A stretch of DNA of 64,000 nt from CAXBID01 sp963815305 (lineage in GTDB: Bacteria > Bacteroidota > Bacteroidia > Flavobacteriales > Flavobacteriaceae): NCBI GenBank assembly GCA_963815305.1, contig CAWFFW010000001.1, forward strand, positions 3,534,001 to 3,598,000, in the 5' to 3' direction. This document shows, piece after piece, positions 24,336 through 33,472 of this stretch. The notes beneath the pieces are model-generated. The model searched no databases, was not told where the DNA came from, and saw nothing but the letters and a program-made list of their open reading frames with translations. The position numbers and the translations under genes are program-made. The first letter of the stretch is position 1, and every line of letters begins with the position of its first letter.

Positions 24336-25286
24336 ATGACAGGACGCGTTTATAAATCTACAGGAAGCTGGTATACCGTAAAGACCCAATGGGGTGAAAC
24401 TTACGAATGCCGTATAAAAGGGAAGTTTAGGCTAAAAGATATAAAGAGCACAAACCCCATTGCGGTAGGTGATATTGTAGATTTTGAATTGGAAACTGAT
24501 AATGATGAAACTACAGGAATCATAAACCATATTCACGATAGAACCAATTATATTGTAAGAAAGTCGGTTAATCTATCAAAGCAAACACATATTATTGCGG
24601 CAAATTTAGATCAGGTTTTTTTAATGATAACGATTGATAATCCGCCTACGTTTACCAGTTTTATTGATCGGTTTTTAGTAACAGCAAATGCCTATTCTAT
24701 AAAAACAGTATTACTCTTTAATAAAGTAGATACCTATGATGAAGAGACCCTTAATGAAGTAAAATACTTAGCACATGTGTATCGTAAAATAGGTTATGAA
24801 TGCCTTGGTGTTTCAGCTAAAACCGGAAAAAATATAGATAAAGTAAAAGCTTTGATGCACGAAAAAGTAAGTATGTTTTCGGGGCATTCTGGTGTTGGTA
24901 AATCTACCTTAGTAAACGCTATAGAGCCATCACTTAATTTAAAAACCAAAGAAATTTCAAATCAACATAGTCAAGGTCAGCATACAACAACATTTGCAGA
25001 AATGTTCGATTTAAGTTTTGATGCCAAAATTATTGATACTCCTGGAATAAAAGGTTTTGGCGTGGTTAATATGCAGAAAGAGGAGGTTGGCGATTATTTT
25101 CCAGAAATCTTTAAGTTAAAACAAGATTGTAAGTTTAATAATTGTTTACATATTAAAGAGCCTAACTGTGCCGTTAAACAAGCTTTAGATAATAATGATA
25201 TTGCATTCTCTCGTTATCGTAGTTATTTGCAAATTATTGAAGGGGAAGATGAGCATTATAGAACGGATAATTGGGAAAGTCAGTAA
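24336..25286 (+). CDS. rsgA: Small ribosomal subunit biogenesis GTPase RsgA
   Basis: Late-stage 30S maturation GTPase. The start chosen is ATG 24336 (MTGRVYKSTGSWYTV); a TTG four codons earlier is possible. The protein has 316 residues: an N-terminal OB fold, then a circularly permuted GTPase domain with NKVD (129-132) preceding the P-loop GHSGVGKST (183-191) and DTPGIKGFG. A C-terminal zinc site has CKFNNCLHIKEPNC. It stands alone upstream of dtd on the same strand. Confidence 0.95.
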   Translation: MTGRVYKSTGSWYTVKTQWGETYECRIKGKFRLKDIKSTNPIAVGDIVDFELETDNDETTGIINHIHDRTNYIVRKSVNLSKQTHIIAANLDQVFLMITIDNPPTFTSFIDRFLVTANAYSIKTVLLFNKVDTYDEETLNEVKYLAHVYRKIGYECLGVSAKTGKNIDKVKALMHEKVSMFSGHSGVGKSTLVNAIEPSLNLKTKEISNQHSQGQHTTTFAEMFDLSFDAKIIDTPGIKGFGVVNMQKEEVGDYFPEIFKLKQDCKFNNCLHIKEPNCAVKQALDNNDIAFSRYRSYLQIIEGEDEHYRTDNWESQ

Positions 25287-25352
25287 ACAGTTTGCAGTCA
25301 CTGTAATCAGTTCTTTAATACACCTAAAGTTTAAAAGCTAACAATAAATTAA

Positions 25353-25377
25353 AGGCCCCTTTGGGGATTTGGTGCTT
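25353..25377. repeat. GGCCCCTTTGGGG repeat touching the dtd start
   Basis: AAGGCCCCTTTGGGGATTTG ends 5 bases before the ATG of dtd. It is a CCCTTTGGGG-type palindrome like those before sulfite reductase, metF and tyrA. Just upstream, 25282-25320 is a low-complexity CAGTTTGCAGTCACTG stretch that resembles another dispersed flavobacterial repeat; a similar one is at 21235-21265. Confidence 0.55.
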
Positions 25378-25830
25378 ATGAAAGTTGTTATACAAAGAGT
25401 ATCAAAAGCAAATGTCACTATTAAAGGCGAAAAAGTTGCATCCATAAAAAACGGACTTCTAGTTCTTGTGGGAATTGTAAATGATGACACTCATGAAGAT
25501 ATAACATGGCTTTCTAATAAAATAGTAAACCTCAGAATATTTAGTGATGAAGACGGTTTGATGAATAAATCGCTTTTAGAAACTCATGGCGATGTTATTG
25601 TTGTAAGTCAGTTTACATTACACGCTTCAACAAAAAAGGGAAATAGACCAAGTTATCTAGAAGCTGCCAAACCCAATGTGGCCGTTCCTCTATATGAAAA
25701 TTTTGTAGAACAATTAGAACACGATTTATTTAAAAAGGTACAAACTGGTGAGTTTGGAGCCCATATGAAAGTAGAATTATTAAATGACGGCCCCGTAACT
25801 ATAATCATAGATTCTAAAAATAAAGTATAA
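25378..25830 (+). CDS. dtd: D-aminoacyl-tRNA deacylase
   Basis: Hydrolyses D-amino acids from mischarged tRNA. The protein has 150 residues from ATG 25378; the GTG three codons earlier lies in the repeat. The family motifs SQFTLH (77-82) and the Gly-cisPro loop NDGPVT (136-141) are intact. It ends 1 base before the next gene. Confidence 0.95.
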   Translation: MKVVIQRVSKANVTIKGEKVASIKNGLLVLVGIVNDDTHEDITWLSNKIVNLRIFSDEDGLMNKSLLETHGDVIVVSQFTLHASTKKGNRPSYLEAAKPNVAVPLYENFVEQLEHDLFKKVQTGEFGAHMKVELLNDGPVTIIIDSKNKV

Positions 25831-25831
25831 T

Positions 25832-26365
25832 ATGGCATCTGTATTTGGGCATGGTATGGTGGGTTTTACGATTACAAAAATAATGGATAATAAAAATCTT
25901 AAATGGTTGTTGATTGCTGCTATTTTTTCTACAATATTACCAGATTTTGATGTGGTTGCCTTTAATCTTGGAATTGCTTATCACCACCCTTTAGGTCATC
26001 GTGGTTTTACACATTCTATAGTATTTGCAATACTTTGGGGTATGCTTTTAATGTTTTTATTGGGTAGAAAAAACAAGATTATTTGGTTTTTAGTTATATT
26101 CTTTTCTACAGTTTCTCATGGTATTTTAGATGCGATGACCTCAGGAGGCCTTGGTGTTGGATTTCTAATTCCTTTTGATAATAGCCGTTTTTTCTTTCCT
26201 TTTACACCAATTAAAGTATCTCCAATAGGAATAGAAAAGTTTTTTTCCAGTTGGGGGATAAAAGTGCTTTTTAGCGAATTTAAGTACATTATATTGCCAT
26301 GTTTTTTTATATTGGCTGTAAGATTTTTAGCTATTAAACTAAATAAGAGCTTACAGAAAACATAA
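25832..26365 (+). CDS. YdjM-type inner-membrane metal-dependent hydrolase (DUF457)
   Basis: 177 residues with about four membrane segments. Conserved polar motifs are LPDFD (37-41), HRGFTHS (56-62) and SHGILDAMT (95-103), the set that defines the YdjM/LexA-regulated membrane hydrolase family. The substrate is not established. It is packed directly after dtd, so the two may be co-transcribed. Confidence 0.82.
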   Translation: MASVFGHGMVGFTITKIMDNKNLKWLLIAAIFSTILPDFDVVAFNLGIAYHHPLGHRGFTHSIVFAILWGMLLMFLLGRKNKIIWFLVIFFSTVSHGILDAMTSGGLGVGFLIPFDNSRFFFPFTPIKVSPIGIEKFFSSWGIKVLFSEFKYIILPCFFILAVRFLAIKLNKSLQKT

Positions 26366-26432
26366 GTTTTTAATGAAAATATAAATTATACCATCATAAT
26401 TTTAACGCCCTAAATTTAAAAAATATTATTTT

Positions 26433-28346
26433 ATGAGTTTAAAAAGTATATTGAATACTATAATGATATTCACAACTTTAGCAGTTACTTCACAAGAAAA
26501 TTTATATACAAGTTTTTCAATACCAGATCATTTAAGGCAAAATGCAAACGCCGTAATCAGGCTAAGTAGTATTGATATAGAGTTGAAATCTTCGTATGAT
26601 ATGCTGGTTACTGAAAAAAGAGTAATCACGGTTTTAAATAAAGAAGGAAACAAAAATATTGATGCTTATGTAGGTTATGATAACTCTACAAAAATTAAAG
26701 ATTTAGAAGTTCTTGTATATGATAATTTTGGTCAGGAAATTAAAAAAGTAAAAAAGAATGACTTTAAAGATGTGAGTGCTGTTAGCGGTGGAACTTTGTA
26801 TTCCGATTCTAGAGTAAAATATTTAGATTATACGCCTATTACTTATCCTTATACTATTGAATATACGTCTGTAATAAGTACAAGTAATACAGCCTTTATT
26901 CAATCATTTATGCCTTTAGATAATTATTACTTAAGTGTTGAAAATAGTTATTACAACATATCATATCCTGAGCATATCACTGTTAGAAAAAAAGAAAAAT
27001 CTTTAAAAGATTACCATATAGAAAAAGAAGAAAGCCCTAGTAAACTTTCATATAAAGCAAAAAATATTGAAGCTATAAAACCAGAATCATATAGCCCGTT
27101 ATTTAGAAATATGGTGCCAAGGGTATTGGTGGCGCTAAACACATTTGCTTTAGAAGGCGTTCCGTCTAAAGTTGAAAACTGGAATGACTTTGGTAAATGG
27201 ATGTATCATGATTTAATTAAAGACACTCATGATTTGCCAGAATCAACAATTAGTATGATTCAAGATCTTGTAAAAGATGAAACTAATGATATTGATAAGG
27301 CTAAAAATATATATCAGTATGTTCAAGATAAAACCCGCTATATAAGTGTACAAGTTGGCATTGGCGGATGGAAACCTTTTAATGCTTCAGAGGTGGATAA
27401 GTTAGGATATGGAGATTGTAAAGCGTTAACAAATTATACCATGTCACTATTAAATGCAGTTGGCGTAAAATCAAATTATTGTGTGGTTTATGGTGGAGAT
27501 GATATTATGAGTTTAGAAGCAGACTTTGCATCCATGCAAGGAAATCATGTATTTTTGAATGTACCAAATGGGGACGAAAATATCTGGTTAGAATGTACTA
27601 GCCAGAAAGTGCCTTTTGGGTTTATTGCAGATTTTACAGATGATAGAGATGTTTTGGTAGTTACCCCTGATGGTGGATCGATTGTCCATACTAAAAAATA
27701 TAATCCTGAAGAAAGTTTACAAGCCATTAAAGGATTTTGTAGTATTAATGATGACGGAAGTCTAGAAGTGAAAACAACGATTAGCTCTAAAGGACTTCAG
27801 TACTCAGATAAATTGAGGTTAGATTCTGAAACTGAAAGGGATCTAGATTCACATTATAAAAATAGATGGGACTATATTAATAGTATTTCGATTAACAACA
27901 TGCATATTAATAACGATAAAAATAATATTGAATTTATTGAAGATATCAGCTTCAGCGGTAATAGTTTTAGTAAAGTTGTTGGTGATAGAATGCTTTTTAC
28001 TGTAAATACATTGAACAGAATTACGAATATTCCAGATAGATATAGAAACAGGAATGCCCCTTTAAAAATTGAAAGAGGATTTAAAGATGTTGATGAAGTT
28101 GAAATAAAATTACCAGCAAACTATAACGTTGAAGCGTTACCTGAGAATAAATTTATAGAAACAAAATTTGGGATTTACAAAACAAAAATTGAAGTTAAAG
28201 ATGAAAAAACGCTTATTTACAAAAGAGAGTTTACTATAAACGATGGTGAGTTTCCTAAAGAAGATTACAAAAAATTTAGAGATTTTTATAAAGAAGTATC
28301 AAAACAAGATAATTCAAAAGTAGCATTAATCAAAAAACAACAATAA
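26433..28346 (+). CDS. DUF3857 / transglutaminase-like exported protein (intact catalytic Cys)
   Basis: 637 residues with a signal peptide, an N-terminal beta-rich DUF3857 domain and a central transglutaminase-like domain. The nucleophile region is LGYGDCKALTNY with C329, followed by GNHVFLNV for the histidine. A C-terminal beta domain resembles DUF2569/DUF3858 tails. Proteins of this family are common in Bacteroidota and probably act in the periplasm as proteases or acyl transferases; no substrate is known. Its stop codon is immediately followed by the ATG of a paralogue. Confidence 0.85.
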   Translation: MSLKSILNTIMIFTTLAVTSQENLYTSFSIPDHLRQNANAVIRLSSIDIELKSSYDMLVTEKRVITVLNKEGNKNIDAYVGYDNSTKIKDLEVLVYDNFGQEIKKVKKNDFKDVSAVSGGTLYSDSRVKYLDYTPITYPYTIEYTSVISTSNTAFIQSFMPLDNYYLSVENSYYNISYPEHITVRKKEKSLKDYHIEKEESPSKLSYKAKNIEAIKPESYSPLFRNMVPRVLVALNTFALEGVPSKVENWNDFGKWMYHDLIKDTHDLPESTISMIQDLVKDETNDIDKAKNIYQYVQDKTRYISVQVGIGGWKPFNASEVDKLGYGDCKALTNYTMSLLNAVGVKSNYCVVYGGDDIMSLEADFASMQGNHVFLNVPNGDENIWLECTSQKVPFGFIADFTDDRDVLVVTPDGGSIVHTKKYNPEESLQAIKGFCSINDDGSLEVKTTISSKGLQYSDKLRLDSETERDLDSHYKNRWDYINSISINNMHINNDKNNIEFIEDISFSGNSFSKVVGDRMLFTVNTLNRITNIPDRYRNRNAPLKIERGFKDVDEVEIKLPANYNVEALPENKFIETKFGIYKTKIEVKDEKTLIYKREFTINDGEFPKEDYKKFRDFYKEVSKQDNSKVALIKKQQ

Positions 28347-30362
28347 ATGAGGATGGTTTTAGTTTTACTAAGCTTATGTTTTTCTTTAAAAGCATTAGCT
28401 CAAGATTATAAATTTGGGAAAGTATCAAAAGAAGAATTAGCAGAAAAATTTAATCCTTTAGATTCGTCTGCAAGCGCAACTTTTTTGTACAAATACAGAA
28501 AAACCTTTTTTCAATATATCCAAGGTGATGGCTTTCGCTTAATTACAGAAATTCATGAGCGCATCAAAATATATAATCAAGAAGGATTTAATTATGCTAC
28601 GCAACAAGTTGGTCTTTACAAGAGTGGTAGTGCTAGGGAAGAGGTAACTAATATTAAAGGTTACACTTATAATTTAGTTGGTAAAAAAGCAGAAGAGACT
28701 AAATTAAACAAGGATGGTATTTTTAAAACAGAAGTAACTAAAAATTTTGACCAAACAAAGTTTACAATGCCTAATGTAAAAGCAGGTAGTATAGTTGAAT
28801 ATAAATATAGAATTCAATCTCCTTATGCTTCAAATGTTGATGAATTTGTGTTTCAGCGTGATATTCCAATAAAAAAATTAGAGTCAACCTTTGAAGTTCC
28901 TGAGTATTTTAATTTTAAGGTAAATACAAAAGGGTTTTTGTCAGTTATTCCTGTCAAAGAGAGTAAATCAGACGTTATTAGATTTGTAAATAAAACAAGA
29001 AATGAAGGTAACGGATATAATCCAAGTGCTACTACCACCTTTAATAACTCAGAAATAGGTTTTACTTGGAATATCAGTAAATATTACTTAGAAAACATTC
29101 CCGCACTAAGAGAAGAACCCTATGTAAATAATATCAATAATTATAGATCATCTGTTAAATACGAACTCTCATATACCAAATTCCCCAATGCTGAAATTGA
29201 ATACGTGTCTACAACATGGGAAGATGTTGTTAAAAACATTTTTGATAGTTCAAATTTTGGTGACGAATTAGAAAAAACAGGTTATTATGAGGATGAAGTA
29301 GATGCTATTATTAGTAATATTTCAGACCCGATGAAGCGTGCGGCTTTAATTTTTGATTTTGTTAAATCGAAAGTAAAATGGAATGGACAATACGGGAAAT
29401 ACACTAATGATGGCGTAAAAAAAGCGTTTAAGGATCATGTTGGGAATGTTGCAGAAATTAATTTGATGTTAATCTCAATGTTACGTCATGCAGGACTAAA
29501 TGCATATCCAGTTTTAGTAAGTACTAGAGACAATGGTATTCCTTTATTTCCCACACGAGAAGGTTATAATTATGTTATTAGCTATATTAAATTTACGGAG
29601 GGTGCTATTTTATTAGATGCTACAAATAAATATAGTGAACCTAACGTATTGCCGTTTAGAACATTAAATTGGCAAGGTAGAATTATTGCAGAACATGGAG
29701 GCTCATCTTTAATAGATTTGTACCCAACAGAAAAATCTCAGAATAGCATAACAATGATGGCAACTTTAGATGAAGATGGAAAAATAGAAGGCGGCTATAG
29801 AAGTTTAAAAACTAATCATAGAGCCTTATCTTTTAGAGAGAAATATATTGGAGTTGATAAAGATGACTTTTTGGAAAAACTAGAGAATAAATATGGTGGT
29901 TTGGAAATTTCAGATTATACTGTAAAAAATGAAAATGATTTGTCCGAACCCATTCAAGAATCATTCAAATTTGTCAAAGAAAGTCAAGCTGATATTATTG
30001 GAGATAAACTCTATTTTTCTCCACTGTTTTTCTTAGCAACAGATGAAAATCCGTTTAAACTTGATAAACGTGAATTTGCAGTAGATTTTGGTTATCCATC
30101 AAATACAAGCTTAAGAATTATTTTAAACTTACCCGAAGGTTATAAAATTGAAAGTCTGCCAGAGCCAGAAGCCTTTATGATGCCTGATAATTTGGGATTA
30201 TTTAGATATAATATCACTGGTAACGATAAAATGATTCAACTCTCCGTAGAATCTGAAATGAATCAATCTGTCATCACACCATTGTATTATGATGTTTTAA
30301 AAATGTATTTTAGTCAACTAGTAGAAAAAGAAAATGAACAAATAGTTTTAACCAGAATATAG
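28347..30362 (+). CDS. DUF3857 / transglutaminase-like exported protein (catalytic Cys replaced)
   Basis: 671 residues with signal peptide MRMVLVLLSLCFSLKALAQ and the same domain order as the preceding gene. The segment aligned to the nucleophile reads DHVGNVAEINLML, so Val368 stands where the upstream paralogue has Cys329. The enzyme is therefore likely inactive as a thiol enzyme and may act as a binding or partner subunit. It follows the active paralogue with no intergenic base and abuts mazG at its own stop. Confidence 0.85.
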   Translation: MRMVLVLLSLCFSLKALAQDYKFGKVSKEELAEKFNPLDSSASATFLYKYRKTFFQYIQGDGFRLITEIHERIKIYNQEGFNYATQQVGLYKSGSAREEVTNIKGYTYNLVGKKAEETKLNKDGIFKTEVTKNFDQTKFTMPNVKAGSIVEYKYRIQSPYASNVDEFVFQRDIPIKKLESTFEVPEYFNFKVNTKGFLSVIPVKESKSDVIRFVNKTRNEGNGYNPSATTTFNNSEIGFTWNISKYYLENIPALREEPYVNNINNYRSSVKYELSYTKFPNAEIEYVSTTWEDVVKNIFDSSNFGDELEKTGYYEDEVDAIISNISDPMKRAALIFDFVKSKVKWNGQYGKYTNDGVKKAFKDHVGNVAEINLMLISMLRHAGLNAYPVLVSTRDNGIPLFPTREGYNYVISYIKFTEGAILLDATNKYSEPNVLPFRTLNWQGRIIAEHGGSSLIDLYPTEKSQNSITMMATLDEDGKIEGGYRSLKTNHRALSFREKYIGVDKDDFLEKLENKYGGLEISDYTVKNENDLSEPIQESFKFVKESQADIIGDKLYFSPLFFLATDENPFKLDKREFAVDFGYPSNTSLRIILNLPEGYKIESLPEPEAFMMPDNLGLFRYNITGNDKMIQLSVESEMNQSVITPLYYDVLKMYFSQLVEKENEQIVLTRI

Positions 30363-30689
30363 ATGGATATTGAAAACGCACAAAAAGAAGTAGATGATTG
30401 GATAAAAGAACACGGCGTTCGTTATTTCAATGAGCTTACAAATATGGCGCAATTAACCGAGGAGGTTGGAGAAGTCGCTAGAATTATTGCGCGCCGTTAT
30501 GGAGAGCAAAGCGAAAAAGAAAGTGATAAAGATAAAGATCTAGGAGAAGAACTTGCCGATGTATTATTCGTAGTTTTATGTTTAGCAAATCAAACTGGAG
30601 TTGATTTACAAAAAGCTTTTGATAAAAGAATGGATAAGAAAGCAAAACGTGATCATGACCGGCATCATAATAACGATAAATTGAAATAA
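30363..30689 (+). CDS. MazG-like nucleotide pyrophosphohydrolase
   Basis: 108-residue all-alpha NTP pyrophosphatase of the MazG superfamily. Metal-binding acidic motifs are LTEEVGEVARIIARR and LGEELADVLFVVLCLA, an EExxE...ExxD arrangement. Likely hydrolyses a non-canonical or excess nucleoside triphosphate to the monophosphate. It begins at the base after the stop of the DUF3857 gene. An intrinsic terminator follows 40 bases later. Confidence 0.88.
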   Translation: MDIENAQKEVDDWIKEHGVRYFNELTNMAQLTEEVGEVARIIARRYGEQSEKESDKDKDLGEELADVLFVVLCLANQTGVDLQKAFDKRMDKKAKRDHDRHHNNDKLK

Positions 30690-30729
30690 TTTAATAATCC
30701 CCAAAATTTTTTTGTTTTGAGTATATTTG

Positions 30730-30757
30730 ATGCTTCTAAATTTAGGAGCATTTTTTA
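30730..30757 (+). terminator. Intrinsic terminator after mazG
   Basis: ATGCTTCTA and TAGGAGCAT pair around AATT with one wobble, followed by six T. It also shows that an in-frame ATG at 30727 cannot be the aroA start, because it lies within this hairpin. Confidence 0.75.
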
Positions 30758-30768
30758 ATAGATTTATC

Positions 30769-31992
30769 ATGAATATTACGATACATAAATCATCAATAGA
30801 AAAACAATCTTCAGTAAAAATAACAGGTTCAAAAAGTGAATCTAACCGGTTATTATTGTTAAAAGCATTATACCCAAAATTCCAACTAGAAAATATTTCA
30901 AATTCTGATGATAGTAATTTGATGACAAATGCTTTAAAATCATCTTCTAATATTATAGATATAAATCACGCAGGCACCGCAATGCGTTTTCTAACAGCCT
31001 ATTTTTCAATTCAAGAGGGAAGAGAAATAACACTTACAGGTTCAAAGCGGATGAAAGAGCGCCCTATAAAAATTTTGGTAGAAGCACTTCAATATTTGGG
31101 AGCAGACATTAGTTATATTGAAACAGAGGGATATCCGCCAATAAAAATTAAAGGAAAAAAACTTACTGGTAATAAAGTGTCTTTAAAGGCAAATGTAAGT
31201 AGTCAATACATTTCAGCATTATTATTAATGGCTTCAAAACTTGAAAGCGGATTAGAATTATCATTAGAAGGCGAGATTACTTCTGTGCCCTATATAAACA
31301 TGACATTGAGTTTATTAGACGAAATTGGAATAGAAACGTCATTTATCAATAATGTCATTAATGTAAAGCCCAATATTAATAAATTAAACCCTAAGGTATT
31401 AACTGTGGAATCTGATTGGTCTTCGGCATCCTATTATTTTAGTATTGTTGCAATAAGTGATATTGGAACCCAGATTACGTTATCTTCTTACAAAGAAAAT
31501 TCATTGCAAGGCGATTCGGTTTTAGTTGCTATTTATAAGCATTTTGGCGTAACCACCAGTTTTAAAAATAATTCAATCATTATAAAAAAAGAAAGTAAAC
31601 CATCAAAAATATTTGAATACCACTTAGTTAATGCACCAGACATAGCACAAACCATTACGGTTACTTGTTTTGCTTTAGGAGTTGAATGCAAATTAACAGG
31701 ACTTCACACATTAAAAATTAAGGAAACAGATAGGTTAGTTGCTTTAAAAACTGAAATCGAAAAATTAGGAGGCTATATTTCTATTACTGATGAATCTTTG
31801 TATTTACAATCATCAAAAAACATAAACGAATACGTGCCAATTACAACTTATCACGATCATAGGATGGCTATGGCTTTTGCGCCTTTAGCACTTAAAATAC
31901 CAATTATTATTGAGGATGCAGAGGTGGTTTCAAAATCGTACCCAACCTTTTGGGACGATTTAGAATCTATAGGATTCCAAATAACTAAATAA
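30769..31992 (+). CDS. aroA: 3-phosphoshikimate 1-carboxyvinyltransferase (EPSP synthase)
   Basis: Adds enolpyruvate to shikimate 3-phosphate in the shikimate pathway. The protein has 407 residues from ATG 30769, chosen because the upstream candidate lies within a terminator. Motifs: KITGSKSESNRLLLLKAL at the N-terminus, NHAGTAMRFLTAYF, SKRMKERPIKIL and KIKETDRL. It is somewhat shorter than enterobacterial AroA, as usual in this phylum. It is separate from the aromatic operon at 19-23.5 kb. Confidence 0.94.
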   Translation: MNITIHKSSIEKQSSVKITGSKSESNRLLLLKALYPKFQLENISNSDDSNLMTNALKSSSNIIDINHAGTAMRFLTAYFSIQEGREITLTGSKRMKERPIKILVEALQYLGADISYIETEGYPPIKIKGKKLTGNKVSLKANVSSQYISALLLMASKLESGLELSLEGEITSVPYINMTLSLLDEIGIETSFINNVINVKPNINKLNPKVLTVESDWSSASYYFSIVAISDIGTQITLSSYKENSLQGDSVLVAIYKHFGVTTSFKNNSIIIKKESKPSKIFEYHLVNAPDIAQTITVTCFALGVECKLTGLHTLKIKETDRLVALKTEIEKLGGYISITDESLYLQSSKNINEYVPITTYHDHRMAMAFAPLALKIPIIIEDAEVVSKSYPTFWDDLESIGFQITK

Positions 31993-32007
31993 TAATCACG
32001 TATTTAC

Positions 32008-32039
32008 TTGACAACCCCTATCTCAGGATTGTATATTTG
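32008..32039 (+). promoter_or_regulatory. Candidate promoter for queA
   Basis: TTG at 32008-32010 and TATATTTG at 32032-32039 match the Bacteroidota -33/-7 boxes with 21 bases between. The start codon of queA is 33 bases further on. Confidence 0.6.
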
Positions 32040-32071
32040 CATTTCGCTTACAAAAAACTAAAAACGCATAT

Positions 32072-33121
32072 ATGAAATTATCACACTTTGGTTTCAATTT
32101 ACCAGAAGAATTATTAGCAGAATATCCTGCGGAAAACAGAGATGAGTCTCGTTTAATGGTTTTAAACAGAAAAGAACAAACTATTGAACATAAAATGTTT
32201 AAAGATATTATCGATTATTTTAAAGAAGATGATGTTTTAATTTTAAACAACACAAAAGTTTTTCCTGCCAGGTTGTATGGTAATAAAGAGAAAACTGGTG
32301 CAAGAATTGAAGTGTTTCTATTAAGAGAATTAAACGAAGAGCAACGCCTGTGGGATGTTTTAGTTGATCCAGCTCGTAAGATACGAATTGGAAATAAACT
32401 TTATTTTGGTGATGATGATACGTTGGTCGCTGAGGTTATTGATAACACAACATCAAGAGGCCGCACGTTACGTTTTCTATATGATGGATCTTATAGAGAA
32501 TTTCGTATTAAACTTAACGAGTTAGGCGAAACACCGCTTCCTAAGTATATAAAAAGAGAGGTACAGCCAGAAGATCAAGAGCGTTATCAGACCATTTATG
32601 CAAAAAATGAAGGAGCAGTAGCAGCTCCAACTGCAGGACTTCACTTTTCTAAACACTTATTAAAACGCTTAGAAATTAAAGGTGTTCATTTTGCCGAGGT
32701 TACACTTCACGTTGGTTTAGGAACTTTTAACCCTGTTGAGGTTGAAGATTTATCTAAACATAAAATGGATAGTGAAGAGTTAACTATTGACGAAAAAGCA
32801 GTCGAAATAGTAAATAGAGGAATAAACGAAAAAAGAAGAATTTGTGCTGTTGGTACCACTGCAATGCGTGCTGTTGAAAGTGCAGTATCATCAAATGGTA
32901 TGCTCAATGAGAGAGATGGATGGACAAATAAATTCATTTTTCCACCCTATGATTTTAGTATTGCAAATTCGATGATTACTAATTTTCATACACCAAAATC
33001 TACATTATTAATGATGGTTTCAGCATTTGCTGGCCATGATTTTATAAAAAAAGCTTATGAAGAAGCCGTAAAAGAAAAATATAAATTTTATAGCTATGGT
33101 GATGCCATGCTAATCATATAA
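32072..33121 (+). CDS. queA: S-adenosylmethionine:tRNA ribosyltransferase-isomerase
   Basis: Transfers the ribosyl part of SAM to 7-aminomethyl-7-deazaguanine in tRNA to form epoxyqueuosine. The protein has 349 residues. Motifs: FNLPEELLAEYPAENRDESRL near the start, NNTKVFPARL, GETPLPKYI and the family signature AAPTAGLHF, then ITNFHTPKSTLLMMVSAFAG. It is monocistronic between a promoter and a terminator. Confidence 0.96.
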   Translation: MKLSHFGFNLPEELLAEYPAENRDESRLMVLNRKEQTIEHKMFKDIIDYFKEDDVLILNNTKVFPARLYGNKEKTGARIEVFLLRELNEEQRLWDVLVDPARKIRIGNKLYFGDDDTLVAEVIDNTTSRGRTLRFLYDGSYREFRIKLNELGETPLPKYIKREVQPEDQERYQTIYAKNEGAVAAPTAGLHFSKHLLKRLEIKGVHFAEVTLHVGLGTFNPVEVEDLSKHKMDSEELTIDEKAVEIVNRGINEKRRICAVGTTAMRAVESAVSSNGMLNERDGWTNKFIFPPYDFSIANSMITNFHTPKSTLLMMVSAFAGHDFIKKAYEEAVKEKYKFYSYGDAMLII

Positions 33122-33127
33122 TATTTT

Positions 33128-33154
33128 AAAAGCCTTGTTTTACAAGGCTTTTTT
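33128..33154 (+). terminator. Intrinsic terminator after queA
   Basis: AAAAGCCTTG and CAAGGCTTTT form a 10-base-pair stem around TTTTA, with a T run at the 3' side. Confidence 0.9.
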
Positions 33155-33156
33155 CT

Positions 33157-33450
33157 TGTGCTGAATTTATTCTAGTATCTGGGCAATAACTATGGGTCAG
33201 TCCTTCTGCTATCTCTTTTTATGCTGAACTTGTTTCAATATCTCATCAAGATTTTTAATATCCTAAAAGTTGGTTTCAAATAAAGCATACAATTAAGCAA
33301 AAAAAGATGTCGCATTAATCCCTAATGTAGTAAACAAAGGTTAGGTTTAAATTAAGTTTAGCTTTAATAATAATTCCATGTAAAAGTGTAAGTAATATTT
33401 GATTTAACACATAATAGTTTCCCTCTTTTGAAATGATTAAGGGAGGATTT
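33157..33450. repeat. Gene-free stretch made of degraded dispersed repeats
   Basis: No coding frame is supported between queA and rlmN. The stretch holds two decayed copies of a TGCTGAACTTGTTTCA-type repeat (around 33158 and 33222). It also holds a reverse-oriented fragment of the ~100 bp GCGTTA element (33296-33329, including ATTAATCCCTAATG). Near 33420 there is a CCCTC...GAGGG-type palindrome. It looks like an accumulation site for short repeats. Confidence 0.5.
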
Positions 33451-33456
33451 TTTCAG

Positions 33457-33464
33457 TATTTTTG
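33457..33464 (+). promoter_or_regulatory. Candidate -7 box for rlmN
   Basis: TATTTTTG at 33457-33464 matches TAnnTTTG and lies 8 bases before the rlmN ATG. If used, the transcript would have almost no 5' leader. No TTG box at normal spacing is seen. Confidence 0.35.
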
Positions 33465-33472
33465 TAAAACTT

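Noticed and set aside
30727..30768. Alternative aroA start at 30727
   Set aside because: The stretch is an intrinsic terminator hairpin with a T run, and the encoded residues do not resemble EPSP synthase.
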